Source: Merluccius polli (lineage: Eukaryota; Chordata; Actinopteri; Gadiformes; Merlucciidae). From it: a DNA stretch of 64,000 bases. Numbering within the stretch: the first letter of the stretch is position 1; the number at the start of each line of letters is the position of its first letter. Location of the stretch: assembly GCA_030340625.1 (NCBI GenBank), contig JAOPHQ010000568.1:525001-589000 (forward strand), written 5' to 3'. Made by a program: the position numbers and the translations under genes. Shown here piece after piece: positions 44,597 to 55,574 of the stretch. The notes below the pieces were generated by a model. The model was not told where the DNA came from. It searched no databases and saw only the letters and a list, made by a program, of their open reading frames with translations.

Positions 44597-45377
44597 GCAT
44601 TAACTCGCAATTGAGTGGGAGAACCAGTGAGGCTACTGCGCTCTGGTTGTAAGGGGCGGGACAATGCTAAGGGGGACCGCGGTGCGTCATCGGGTAAACC
44701 TTAAGGCCCGCCCAGAAAATCCGGAACACAAAAATGGTGAAAAACAGAAAACAATTCAATTCTACAGTCTTTTCACATGTTTTCAGCAATTTCTTTCTAA
44801 CGTGTGTAATGTGTTCAAATCTCTGAATTAGCTTTACACGGTCTTTAAAAAGAAAAAAAAATGTTTTCAACAGCAACAAAATGTCCATTGCCTCGCTTGA
44901 TTAAAACAAAACATGTATTTACTAGATAGTTTAACTGCGAGAAAAACTGGAAACATTTTATAATATTGTTAGGAATGTTTAGAACCACTTATGTCTATGA
45001 TTATATATATCCATGCTATTACAGATACATCCTATAGCTAAGTTGATGGATAAACAGCAGCAACACACCACAAATATGCTCATAGCTACCTTCAGCTCAT
45101 AACAATGCAGTCAAGGGGCAATTTCAGTCAAGCAATATCACATCTCAGGGTCCCTCTCTCTGTCGTATTTGCAAAATGTGTAAAATGCCAATGGGGCAAT
45201 TTGTGCAAATAGAATGCATAATAGTGGGGACCAGACTCCCAGGTGTGTGAGGGATTATGGAGAATGCATGATTGTGGGGACCAGACTAGTATGTCTGACT
45301 GACATCAGCAGAGAACCAGAGATCACCATGGAAATGGGCAACGGGATGAATTGGGTGTCTGTGGGTTAAGGACATTT
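44597..45377. other. No recognisable feature
   Basis: GC-rich to 44720, then AT-rich unique DNA. A short direct repeat, GTGGGGACCAGACT, occurs at 45226 and 45276. Confidence 0.5.
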
Positions 45378-45475
45378 AGGGGAGGGAGGGAGGGAGGGAG
45401 GGAGGGAGGGAGGGAGGGAGGGAGGGAGGGAGGGAGGGAGGGAGGGAGAGGAAGGGAGAGGAAGGGAGAGAGAGA
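45378..45475. repeat. (GGGA)n microsatellite
   Basis: About 17 units of GGGA followed by GAGGAAGGGA variants. Confidence 0.95.
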
Positions 45476-45856
45476 AATCACTCCTTGCCCATACTAAGAT
45501 GGAGGACCATCATGTATGTGGAGATCAGATAGCCCTGGCTGTGAGGCAATAGCGTGGATAACAGAGCATGCAGTGGAAATCTGAGAAAGACTATTAAATA
45601 CACAAATATGGTATCTCTTCAACTGTAAAGCTCTGTAAATCTGAGAAGCTGGTATGATATGTGTAATATGTGCTTCACACACACTAATGTTGCTTATGAC
45701 AAAAAAACATTCTCAACTTATCAACTCCAATTATTTATAAAATTAAGCCAGAACATCTACTGTTGTTAGGAAGCCATTGTGAAAAAAACTCTGTAATATT
45801 CACTGTGGGCTCGCCAACATCTTGACATTAATACTAATTTAATACTAATTTAATGT
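45476..45856. other. No recognisable feature
   Basis: Unique DNA with no exon or repeat end. Confidence 0.5.
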
Positions 45857-46175
<319 letters not shown>

Positions 46176-46297
46176 TATACATACTAGTATATCATATGCA
46201 ATATGCAAACAAATCACATCAACACACTTGTTGGAAAGTATGCATTCAATCCCCCCATTTGGGGAGGAACTCGAGGCTTCCTTCCAGTAAAGCTCAT

Positions 46298-46300
<3 letters not shown>

Positions 46301-46372
<72 letters not shown>
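46301..46372. repeat. (CA)n microsatellite
   Basis: 36 pure units. Confidence 0.95.
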
Positions 46373-46373
<1 letters not shown>

Positions 46374-46439
46374 TTTTATAAATGCTTAACCCTCTGTTAT
46401 AGTGATGTCAATGCCATAGTATTATTTAGACAATTTTAA

Positions 46440-46690
46440 AATGACGCCACCTTGGAGCAATAAGCTGTTTTAAAATGGAAGCGCTTCTGTTCAGCGATGG
46501 GTCTAATTAAAACCTGCTGCCTTCATTGTTGTTCATTCATTTGGCATATTAGGTTAAAAAGGCTCAAAAAGTGTAATTACTTCCATGCTTTATTAATAGG
46601 AAATCTCAGCGTTGTTCAGTAATAGCAGTGCGTTTAATTAGTAGTACAATTGTGCCCTATCCCATTTACTGCCTATGTGCATGCGGGTAA
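46440..46690. promoter_or_regulatory. Candidate conserved non-coding block
   Basis: Repeat-free complex sequence with GTCTAATTAAAACC, CTTCATTGTTGTTCATTC, GTGTAATTACTTCC, GCTTTATTAATAGG and GTTTAATTAGTAG. It has the densest cluster of TAATTA/TTAATT cores in the window together with a SOX-like ATTGTT. Composition only. Confidence 0.33.
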
Positions 46691-46949
46691 TATTTGGGTA
46701 AAGGTATCTTTATAGAAATATAGAGATAATGGAAAAATGAAAGCCTTTTTTCGCTAGCCATCTAGCAGTATCTACTTTACAGCTATGTAGAGACGACACA
46801 AGGTAAGGTTAAGATTAGTTCAGATTCATTTGTATTTCTTTGTTGGTACATTAATTCATGCATTTAATGAGACATGTGAAATTAACTACAAATTGTTCAC
46901 GATATTACCTCCTTATTATTCCTCACCACAAAGTCAGATAGCAAATGAG

Positions 46950-47012
46950 TCAGAGCATAGCAGTCAGAGCCAAGGAGTCAGCATAGGAGTCAGAGCATAG
47001 GAGTCAGAGCCA
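46950..47012 (+). repeat. Short minisatellite, GAGTCAGAGCATAG units
   Basis: Four to five imperfect units with GCCAAG variants. Confidence 0.8.
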
Positions 47013-47218
47013 AGCTTGACACCTTGACATTCCCGGCACGCTGGGGGTAATGTACCATTTTAGTGGGGGTGTTATTGGTGAATCATTGACATAAGTAAAT
47101 ATACATTAAATATATTATTCAAATAATTTTTCCAATGTATGCTGACACATTCCTTCGATTTTCATTATCGTAGTGTTTCACTATCATTTTCATTTCTGTT
47201 ACATTTTTTCATCCACCA

Positions 47219-47249
47219 GTAGTGGTGCACCAAAAAGGTGCACCACTAC
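47219..47249. other. Perfect hairpin, 13-bp arms, 5-nt A loop
   Basis: GTAGTGGTGCACC, AAAAA, then the exact inverse complement. It lies in otherwise unique DNA. Confidence 0.92.
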
Positions 47250-48120
47250 CCCACCCTGCATACTACTATCACATACATTAATAAAGTTACTACCACTGCA
47301 TTCAAGCACTCATAATAATCAGCGGAAATAAGTTGCCATTTGTTTTCTCATTTAAAAGAAGGAAGTTTAACTTTTGAAAGAGGAAAGAAGGTTTTCTTTT
47401 CAGATTTCCAGAGTAAACAGCAGTACTAAAAGAATAGCCCTGGGTAGAGCTGGTCTAGTGTCTACCTTCTTTCACCTGAGGCAGTTCAGCTCTCATATAC
47501 TCCCCGTCGTTGAGCTTTATCGATCCGATGTAATGTTGCAAGAATTCGCAGGGGTTAAGTCCTTGTTTCAAAGACTCTGCAACTATGAAGTATAGAGCCA
47601 AGGAGAAGAGAGCCAATGAGAAGGAATGCCTGCCCAAAAGTAAACTTTAACTGGGGATGAATAATAAAGAGGGACCTTCAAACTATCAACCTTCCCTCTT
47701 TATTTAAATTTTGTTTTTTACCTAATTTCTCTTCAGAGAGACTCTGTGGTTTTGTCTGAGGTTTAAAAACAAAACATGAAAACAGAAAAAATGTGAGATG
47801 GAGCGGTGGGTGGTTTGGAAAATGAGTGACGGGTGAGTGTTACTCTGTGCTCCACAGGGGGTCAGGTATAAACACGGAATGGATAGCATGTGTTCATCCC
47901 TGTTCAGTTGAATCATTTCAACCAAGTTGCAGGTTTGTCTTTGTCTCCGATGTGTATTTTAAAACACCTGCGCCCCACACACCAGGCTGGGCTGGTGGTA
48001 GCAGTGTGGCTGCTCTGTGGCATCCTAATATGGCAGCACAGACACGTTGTTATCTGCAACAAATCCCATGCTACATCCTAACAGGGTTCCCACAGGGCTC
48101 TTACCCAAGCACACGTTTTC
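47250..48120. other. No recognisable feature
   Basis: Unique DNA. The frames at 47374-47595 and 47826-48380 show no domain; the latter runs into a GT tract. Confidence 0.5.
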
Positions 48121-48126
48121 CATACA

Positions 48127-48200
48127 CTGTGTGTGTGCGTGTTTGTGTGTGTGTGTGTGCGTGTTTGTGTGTGCGCGTGCGTATGTGTACGTGCGTGCGT
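48127..48200. repeat. Degenerate (GT)n tract
   Basis: GT repeats with GCGTGTTT and GCGC interruptions. A CA tract with ATGCACTATGTAC interruptions lies at 48449-48535. Confidence 0.85.
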
Positions 48201-48539
48201 CCAAAATTGCAGGCTAATGCATGGCCACAATGTGTGTATGTACGGAATTTTCATCTGTCTGCGCATATTATAATGCTTGGTTATGTTTGCGTATGTAAGG
48301 ATGAACAAATTACCACCATCTTATCTTATCTTCCAAAATACTATGTCCGATTTGAATCTTGTATACTGGAAACAATGTAGGCTCACAAAATTGAATACAC
48401 CGAAAAGGCTGAAACCTCATACCGTTAACACACCCCCTCTACTTTCACACACACACACACACGCACACACACAGACATGCACTATGTACACACATATGCA
48501 CTATTTACACACACACACACACATGCATTATGTACGCAG

Positions 48540-50041
48540 AAAGCAAGTCTAGTAGGTGCATATTATTCTAATCAATATCAAATGTACCGCAGTGATGAAA
48601 AACCGCAAGCCAAAGACAAATAGGTTTGTATTGATATTGAAGTAAATCAATAGCAATGGAGGCTGTCCTGTCTCTGCCGATTGGAACTATGTGACATTTG
48701 CAGAAATGGAGAAAGCCTGGTTAGACTTGTGTTACCATAGTAAGTGTCATGTAGTGTATTGGGTGATGCACTGTAACAGCTCTCCTATACTGTGCCATTA
48801 AAAATGAATGATGTTATTTGACTGTGTCACGTTCATATTCATCAATCCTTGCCGGTATGTACACTATTATACTGCATTTACATGTCTTTGTTACCTTTCC
48901 TTTAATTCAGACATCACGTCCTCCACTGACTCTGGTTGTTAGTGTTAGCTTGATAGTTGACTCATAAAATGAAAGATAAGATGTTTTTAATTTCCTGGTC
49001 TTTCTCCCTCTGAGTTTGTTACATAATAGTATTGAGCCAAGCGAGAGAGAGCAAGAGTTCACACAACCATGCCAGCCCAGACCAACTTAAATTGCTGTCA
49101 TTTGATTTGTCGAGATGTGGAGAGATAGTCGTAGTCCTCATGCACAAGACACTACCTTCTGTTCTCTTCCTCGGTGCATATTTTATTGTGAATGCAGAGT
49201 GTGCACACACTGCAAAGGTATATACAACATTTTTGTTCCTCCAGCTCTTTCAGTGTCTGGTAAAGTCAAGAGTCTAATGCTTTTTATTTTGTTGTTCATA
49301 TTTTTAGTGAGATAGTCTAATAATTCACCACCATGTAGGATGAGAGTCAGATGAGTTGTACAGATGGAGAGAGACTCTGGGTATAGATACAAAGTACAAA
49401 CATATCGTTTTGCCCTTGCAAACCCCAGCTAGTCCATGATTGGAAAACTCGACAAAGATGAAAGCTGTTCTTCAGCATCATACACAACGATGTACAACAT
49501 TATAGAATAACACTGAGCATAAAGATTGATTTCCAACTGATCCCCCCCCCTCCCCTGGCCCCTGTGGTGAAGGGGACCAGAGTTGCAACTGGCTGTACAA
49601 AGGGATCCAGCGGCATTGTGCCATGCGGATGGAAACTGTGTGTGTGCTTTGTTCTCACCAGTGGCCGTGCTGGGAATCAGGAACAGGAACCAACTCAGAG
49701 GTGCATTCAATGGACTGTGAACGAGAGTATATAGTACATATAGTACAAGTACATACTGTATACACTTCACAGAAACTACATTGACATTGAAATGTTTCCC
49801 CTAGCATTTCAAAATGGTATTATTTTTGCTCCGCTGTCGCAAAGACAAACCGGATCGCTTTCCGTTTCCTCAAAGCCTAGCGGCCACAAACACAAGACGC
49901 GCATTTGTTTGAAAATCTCTGCGAAAGAAACGATCAACACTTTGGAAATAATAAAGAAAGAAGCATGTTTACTGAGGTATAGTGAAATTGGCATAATTTT
50001 ATTTGGGAACAGGAAAAAGCTATTGTAATGATGTGCATTGC
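48540..50041. other. No recognisable feature
   Basis: Unique DNA, with a C run near 49543-49555. No splice-flanked frame was seen. Confidence 0.5.
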
Positions 50042-50361
50042 ATAGTAATTAGGGGTGTGACGAAATATCATGCCACAAAATATTGCGAAATGAAAACATC
50101 ATGATATGCATTGTGGAGCTTAAAAAATGCATCGTGAAACGAACATGACTCATTCACTTCACCTTAATCTCTATAAACAGGTATCTGCGTGTATGAATGC
50201 AAAATCTGTAGGCAAGGGACAATATTTTGGTATCGGACGCGTTCTGGTTTCCGTTTGTAGTCCGAATAGTATTGACCAAACACATTTGAGCAGGCTTTGG
50301 TCGCATCCGGGTAAACAGTGTGGAGAGCAAAAGAGGCATTTAGCATCGGCTAAAATGCAAT

Positions 50362-50620
50362 CTGGGAACCCATCGGCTATCGTCTGACGGTGATTTAGCT
50401 TTTTATTAGCTACTTGTGGAAAGGCTATTTGTGAAACAATCCGGTGGTAGACATTATCTCTTAACTCCAACTCCGTTCACGCATTTCAACTTCTTAATCG
50501 GACTGTAAATAATGACCGGCGCACGGAAGAGGAAGTCTTGGCCCAGATATCCGCTGGATACACCGGTCTGCCAGAAATCAGGCTAAATCGCCGTCAGACG
50601 GTAGCCGATTGGGTTCCGAG
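50362..50620. mobile_element. MITE, CTGGGAACCCATCGGCT family, copy 2
   Basis: About 40-bp inverted ends: CTGGGAACCCATCGGCTA...GTGATTTAGC versus GCTAAATCGCCGTCAGACGG...GGGTTCCGAG. It shares internal CTTAACTCCAACTCC, TAATCGGACTGTAA and CGCACGGAAGAGGA with copy 1 (21553-21898). No clear TSD. Confidence 0.75.
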
Positions 50621-50912
50621 GTTAACTTCACATATCCACATTTTCATCATACCTTTTGTGCACTAGAGGGGGCCATCAACAGAGTGTCATGTCTCCGCCT
50701 TCCTCTGCAATGCTCTATCGCCTACGGTAGTACTGTCAGTGTCAACATGGCAGACAGCGAGGTTGAGATAGAGCATGCTCAATCTAATTTTAGCCTGAAA
50801 ATTTTTATATGCTAATTTTCCTGAAGAACAGTCTAAAAGTCCCCTGCAGTGGAGAACACTAGCTTTATGTTGATTTTTTTGGTATGTTTTAAGTGCAGAA
50901 TTAAGTGCATTA

Positions 50913-51896
50913 CTGTGCGTTCACATCAAAAGCGCACAAAGAGGAAAATGATCCCGGAAGTCATTCATTGTGTATTGGGCGCCAGGCGGACAAAGAGGGA
51001 AAAGAGGAATAGGCGGACTCGGGTGGACTAGGCGACTTAGGAGGATAAAAAAAGTTAAAAATCATCCAACTTTATGTAAATGAGCTATGACGCGACTAGG
51101 AGGGAAAGGTGGAAAATCCATCGATAGCCAATGGGGATGTCTCATTCTGCCGTCGTCCCTCGGTCAGATCTGTCCCAGAGAACAACCTGCGTAACTTTAG
51201 TTCCTACCAAACATTCGTTCCAAGGTGTCGCTGGAAATGCTGATTTCTGCCGTAGCAGAACACCCAGTCCTCTATGATTTGACAACATTACATTTGGCAA
51301 AATCAGTGTTTATTTGGAATGATCATTTCCGTAAATATGATTGGGGAGTAAGGGATAATGCCCGACGAGGTGTCCATTAACAGAAATGAATGGTACTTTG
51401 CTTCCGCGAAGTACCATGGTCACTTACGAAAGAATGAAATATGTAATCAATTAATAATACTTTAATGTGTTTTAGAGTTGAAATCGTGAGTTTTTTTTTA
51501 TTTTTACAAGTCGAGCAGACTATTTAATATCTCCCGTATGCAGGCGTTGCCAAGCAACGTGGCCATAGCGTCAACGTCTTTCCTAGTGTAAATCAAAGAT
51601 GGTGTAAATAAACACTTTTTAACCTACACTCTCCAGCCAATCGGAGTAATTCTGTTTTTAATGACTTCATCAAGTAACTTTCCATCAAGTAACTTTCCGT
51701 GATCAACGATGTCGGTAAATGGGCTGTGCTACAGCAGTAGTTGCGTAGTGGTGTTTAACGCGTGTGGCGCGATGGCCCTTTAAATTAAAAAAAAGCAAGA
51801 ATGAACATTCTGAAGGGGGACAAAAGCGACGAAAGCGACTTGGGTGGAGTGGACAAAGCGGATTCCTCTTTGTGCGCTTTCGGTGTGAACGCACAG
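50913..51896 (+). mobile_element. PIF/Harbinger-like element with TTA duplications
   Basis: A 984-bp element with ends CTGTGCGTTCACATC and its inverse, continuing to GCGCACAAAGAGGAA. It is flanked by TTA at 50910-50912 and 51897-51899. A 3-bp TTA/TWA duplication is the PIF/Harbinger signature. It contains a MADF-like coding relic (51237-51380). Its right two-thirds (51269-51896) are homologous to the fragment captured inside the two hAT chimeras. Confidence 0.8.
51237..51380 (+). pseudogene. MADF/Myb-like domain relic of a Harbinger second protein
   Basis: An open 47-codon piece starts MLISAVAEHPVLYDLTTLHL and continues to FRKYDWGVRDNARRGVH before a stop. The frame also continues a few codons upstream (PNIRSKVSLE). 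LIxAVxxHPVLYD followed by a conserved Trp about 12 residues on is the beginning of a MADF domain, the DNA-binding module encoded by the second gene of PIF/Harbinger transposons. The full domain is about 80-90 residues, so this is truncated. Related copies at 52731-52836 and, inverted, about 8120-8215 have lost the N-terminal half. Confidence 0.6.
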
Positions 51897-52034
51897 TTAG
51901 ACTCGAAACAGGTCATCAGTCTGAAAGGGACCGGAGAACACTAACTTTATGTTTATTTTTCAAAACATTTTTTAGTATTTCTAATAAAATTTCATAGTTC
52001 ACTGTTATTTTAACTAATATTTCATACCTCAGGC

Positions 52035-52153
52035 TAGTGTTGCACCGATACCATTTTTTGGCCCCCGATACCGATACCCGGCTGTGCAGTGTCGGCCGAT
52101 ACCGATACCATACCGATACCACGCCGTTTGGAGAAAAAATAAATAAATAAATA

Positions 52154-52209
<56 letters not shown>

Positions 52210-53942
52210 GTATATACAAGCTTTTTTTCTTCTAATACTAAAGAACTGCATACTCACTTGGATGTAAAATCATTGCTATCATGGCTTGGTCAGGAATACA
52301 CAGTAAATCCAGAAGAACTTTTTTATTGCCTACCTGTTATGGGTGACAATAATTGAATATGCCAAAATGGTGCAATATCCATGTAATTACAACATGTAAA
52401 TCGTAGTGCAACAAGAAGTTAAATTAAATTAAAATAAGAAATAATATACATATGAGGTAGAGAGTGCATGGCATTAAGGCCTATCTGAGGTAAGAACAAA
52501 TCAGAATTGCAATAAGAAATTACTTCCTCCTGTAAGGTCTAGGCTGATGTGCACTCCTCTAAGTGCAGCCAGGGTAAAATAAATAAAATAAAATAAATAA
52601 AAGGTGTCCTATGACAACAAGTTACAACTCCAAAATCCACATTGAAAAAACTAAAACGAGCAGTGGCAAAAATAACTGCAGTGAGTGCAGTGAGTGAAGG
52701 GAGAGAATGTCTCTATGATGTCCTCTATGATGTCCTCTATGATTTGACAACATTACATTTGGCAAAATCGGTGTTTATTTGGGATGATCATTTCCGTAAA
52801 TATGATTGGGGAGTAACCCGACGAGGTGTCCATTAACAGAAATGAATGGACGACGCGGAGGCGTGAACCGTCCGACGCGAAGCGGAGGGTTGCTTCCGCG
52901 AAGTACCATGGTCACTTACGAAAGAATGAAATATGTAATCAATTAATAATACTTTAATGTGTTTTAGAGTTGAAATCGTGAGGTTTTTTTATTTTTTAAG
53001 TCGAGCAGACTATTTATAGCTCCCGTATGTAGGCGTTGCCAAGCAACGTGGCCATAGCGTCTTCATAGCGTCAACGTCTTTACTAGGTGTAAATCAAAGA
53101 TGATGTAAATAAACACTTTTTAACCTACACTCTCCAGCCAATCGGAGTAATTCTGTTTTTAATGACTTCATCAAGTAACTTTCCGTGATCAACGATGTCG
53201 GTAAATGGGCTGTGCTACAGCAGTAGTTGCGTGGTGGTGTTTAGCGCGTGTGGCGCGCTGGCCTTTTAAATTTAAAAAAAAGCAAGAACGAACATTCTGA
53301 AGGGGGACAGAAGCGACAAAAGCGACTCAGGTGGAGTGGACAAGGAGGATTCCTCTTTGTGCGCTTTCGGTGTGAACGCACAGAAAGACACAAGGCGCTG
53401 CTGTTGCGGATTAATAATAAACATATGTATCAGAAGCTACACATAGCTACACAAGGAGTAGAAATAAATGTACAAGTTGTAGTAACTGCACCTCAACACA
53501 TGATGGCGGCAAACAATATACTGGAGGCGGCGCTTAACGCTAGCCATTGTGCGTCATGGAGGCCACGCCTCCTGCCCAGTGACTACCGGCGGAAGTCGTC
53601 GGCTCAAGTCAGAACACCCCAGGCAGCGCATAGGAAGGATGCAAAGCTACTGAGGATGCAACGCTTGGGGTTCTCCACGCGGCGTGATATACATATAATA
53701 CTTCTCCTTCTGGTTCATAGTTAAATAACTTAAACCTAAACAAATAAAGTGAGTTAAAGCGATCCTGTTGTCGGCGGCCTTCTTCCTCGGAGCACAACCC
53801 CACACTGCGTTCCAAGTTTCATATTAGTATCTGTAAATGGCATCGGCGCATTATTTGTTCGTACTCGTCGATACCGATGCCAGCATTTTAGTGCGGTATC
53901 GGGGCCCCTCCCGATACTAGTATCGGTATCGGTGCAACACTA
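52035..53942 (+). mobile_element. hAT element, copy 2 of the hAT/Harbinger chimera
   Basis: A 1908-bp element. Ends TAGTGTTGCACCGATACC and the inverse, flanked by perfect 8-bp TSDs CCTCAGGC (52027-52034 and 53943-53950). It is inverted relative to copy 1. It contains a (TA)n tract at 52158-52208, then a segment shared with copy 1, then the captured Harbinger fragment (about 52731-53383). The final part is about 400 bp longer than copy 1, including 53400-53800. No intact protein. Confidence 0.9.
52731..53383 (+). mobile_element. Captured Harbinger fragment with a single terminus
   Basis: Homologous to 51269-51896 in the same orientation and ends with the Harbinger terminus GGTGTGAACGCACAG, but the opposite terminus is missing. 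At its left edge GATGTCCTCTAT is tandemly repeated. It has about 40 bp, including GACGCGGAGGCGTGAACCG, absent from the neighbouring Harbinger copy. Confidence 0.75.
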
Positions 53943-54140
53943 CCTCAGGCATACTTTGTAGTAAACATTGTCCTCGTAGTACATTTTCCCCTCAGGAATA
54001 AACAAATAATCTTGTTGAATTATACATTGTCTTCATTTGAACTTCATTTTTAATATTGTGACTATATCGTATCGTGAAACCAATGTTGTGTATCGTATCA
54101 TATCGTGTGTTTAGTATATCGTCACACCCCTATTAGTAAT

Positions 54141-55117
54141 ACCATAGTTTGAGTATTGCTTCGCACAAACAAGTATCAGCAGCAGGGGTTGGCGTCGGGG
54201 TGGAGGGGGAGTAGAAGAAAACATTAGGAGGAAAACTGTGAGTTTATTCATTAATTTAGTCTATAATGGAGACATGAAAGCAGATACAAATTATTTAGTA
54301 TGTGTTGAGAAAAGCAAACTGTGTTGATAGCCTGACGCCTGGTGAGTCACGACATGAGGTTTATTCAGGTAGTATACTTAATGCAAAAACGTAGCGCACA
54401 CAGATATAAGTAGTGTCATCAGATTGGCTTTACTTCAGTTGTTCTAACGTCCGCCATTTCCACTACTGGGGATAGCTAATGGGGATAGCTACCGATAGCT
54501 ACCGGGGTAAACAAAAGCGCTATTCCTCCTCGTTTGGTCGTTTTCTTTGTGCCGTAAAGTGAGCCTTAATTTTTCCTGGGAGATCGTACCCGGTGGCAGA
54601 CAGAGCTGCATAGTGAAAGCGAGGCTTATAGGGAAGCTAAGGGAACCAATCTAAATGTCATTATTCTGTAGCCATTACACTGTGCAATCAACATTTACTT
54701 CATATTGATACGTTAAAGCAAAAAAGTTGTCTACAGGACCTGTAATACCAGTTATAAAAACTATCATTAATACTACAACAAAATGTTATTTGTTGACATG
54801 ACACAGAAATTAATCAAAAAGGTAAAAACAAACAACATAGAAAGGGTCGGCAAAAAAGGCAACAGACGATAAATAATACATTAACGCACACGCGCGCACA
54901 CACACACCACACACATGAATTGAGCGTGAATCAAACAGACGTTAACACGCATGCAGGCATTGCCAGCACATGACTAGACCAGGCAGACTGGCTGTCATCT
55001 CCCCACCCACCATCACCATCCTCTGCCATGTCTGGATGTACGGCTGTGCTCCTGAATAAGGAGCCTGGGCTTAAGTTGATGGATTAATGGTAATTTGTCT
55101 TTGGCAAGCAATCATAC
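54141..55117. other. No recognisable feature
   Basis: Unique DNA with a short CA/CG patch at 54885-54910. Confidence 0.5.
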
Positions 55118-55370
55118 CTGCACCAGCGTCCTGTCTTTCTCTGTCTGCACCAGCGTCCTGTCTTTCTCTGTCTTCACCAGTGTCCTGTCTTTCTCTGTCT
55201 TCACCAGCGTCCTGTCTTTCTCTGTCTTCACCAGTGTCCTGTCTTTCTCTGTCTGCACCAGCGTCCTGTCTTTCTCTTTCTGCACCAGCGTCCTGTCTTT
55301 CTCTGTCTGCACCAGTATCCTGTCTTTCTCTGTCAGCACCAGCATCCTTTTTTCTCTGTCTTCACCACCG
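55118..55370 (+). repeat. 27-bp minisatellite, about 9 units
   Basis: Unit close to GCACCAGCGTCCTGTCTTTC plus TCTGTCT. Variants are TCACCAG, AGTGTCC and AGTATCC. Because 27 is a multiple of 3, frames on both strands stay open for more than 100 codons as 9-residue peptide repeats. A poly-T/poly-G tract (55372-55402) terminates it. Confidence 0.93.
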
Positions 55371-55385
55371 TCTTTTTTTTTTTTT

Positions 55386-55402
55386 GGGGGGGGGGGGGGG
55401 GG
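55386..55402. repeat. Poly-G run
   Basis: About 17 G after a T run. A second G run of about 14 lies at 55561-55574, and a third at 57168-57184. Confidence 0.9.
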
Positions 55403-55574
55403 GATGGGGGTGGTCATTCTTTATCCTGCTCCCTCAAGAGAGCGAGGATTCGTCGTGGTATAAGTGATATTTATAGCTGGTGATGGCAGCTGCTGAGAAT
55501 ATGCACATGTAGGATGGCGAGGCTGTGTCGTACCAGGAGGGTTGGCGACTGGAAGCCATCGGGGGGGGGGGGGG

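Larger units (their letters stand above)
50050..54132. mobile_element. Outer hAT-like element hosting three nested insertions
   Basis: The left end TAGGGGTGTGACGAAATAT and the right end ATATCGTCACACCCCTA are inverted repeats. Flanking 8-mers are ATAGTAAT (50042-50049) and TTAGTAAT (54133-54140), one mismatch, as expected for an aged hAT TSD. Of its 4083 bp, about 3.1 kb are later insertions: a MITE (50362-50620), a Harbinger element (50913-51896) and a hAT chimera (52035-53942). The residual host element is about 0.9 kb and has no transposase. Confidence 0.78.

Noticed and set aside
53248..53724. 158-codon frame
   Set aside because: It runs through the Harbinger fragment terminus into hAT DNA. 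It is a chance readthrough of two transposon parts, not one protein.
50050..54132. A single large autonomous transposon
   Set aside because: Most of the interior is accounted for by inserts with their own termini and TSDs. No transposase frame remains.
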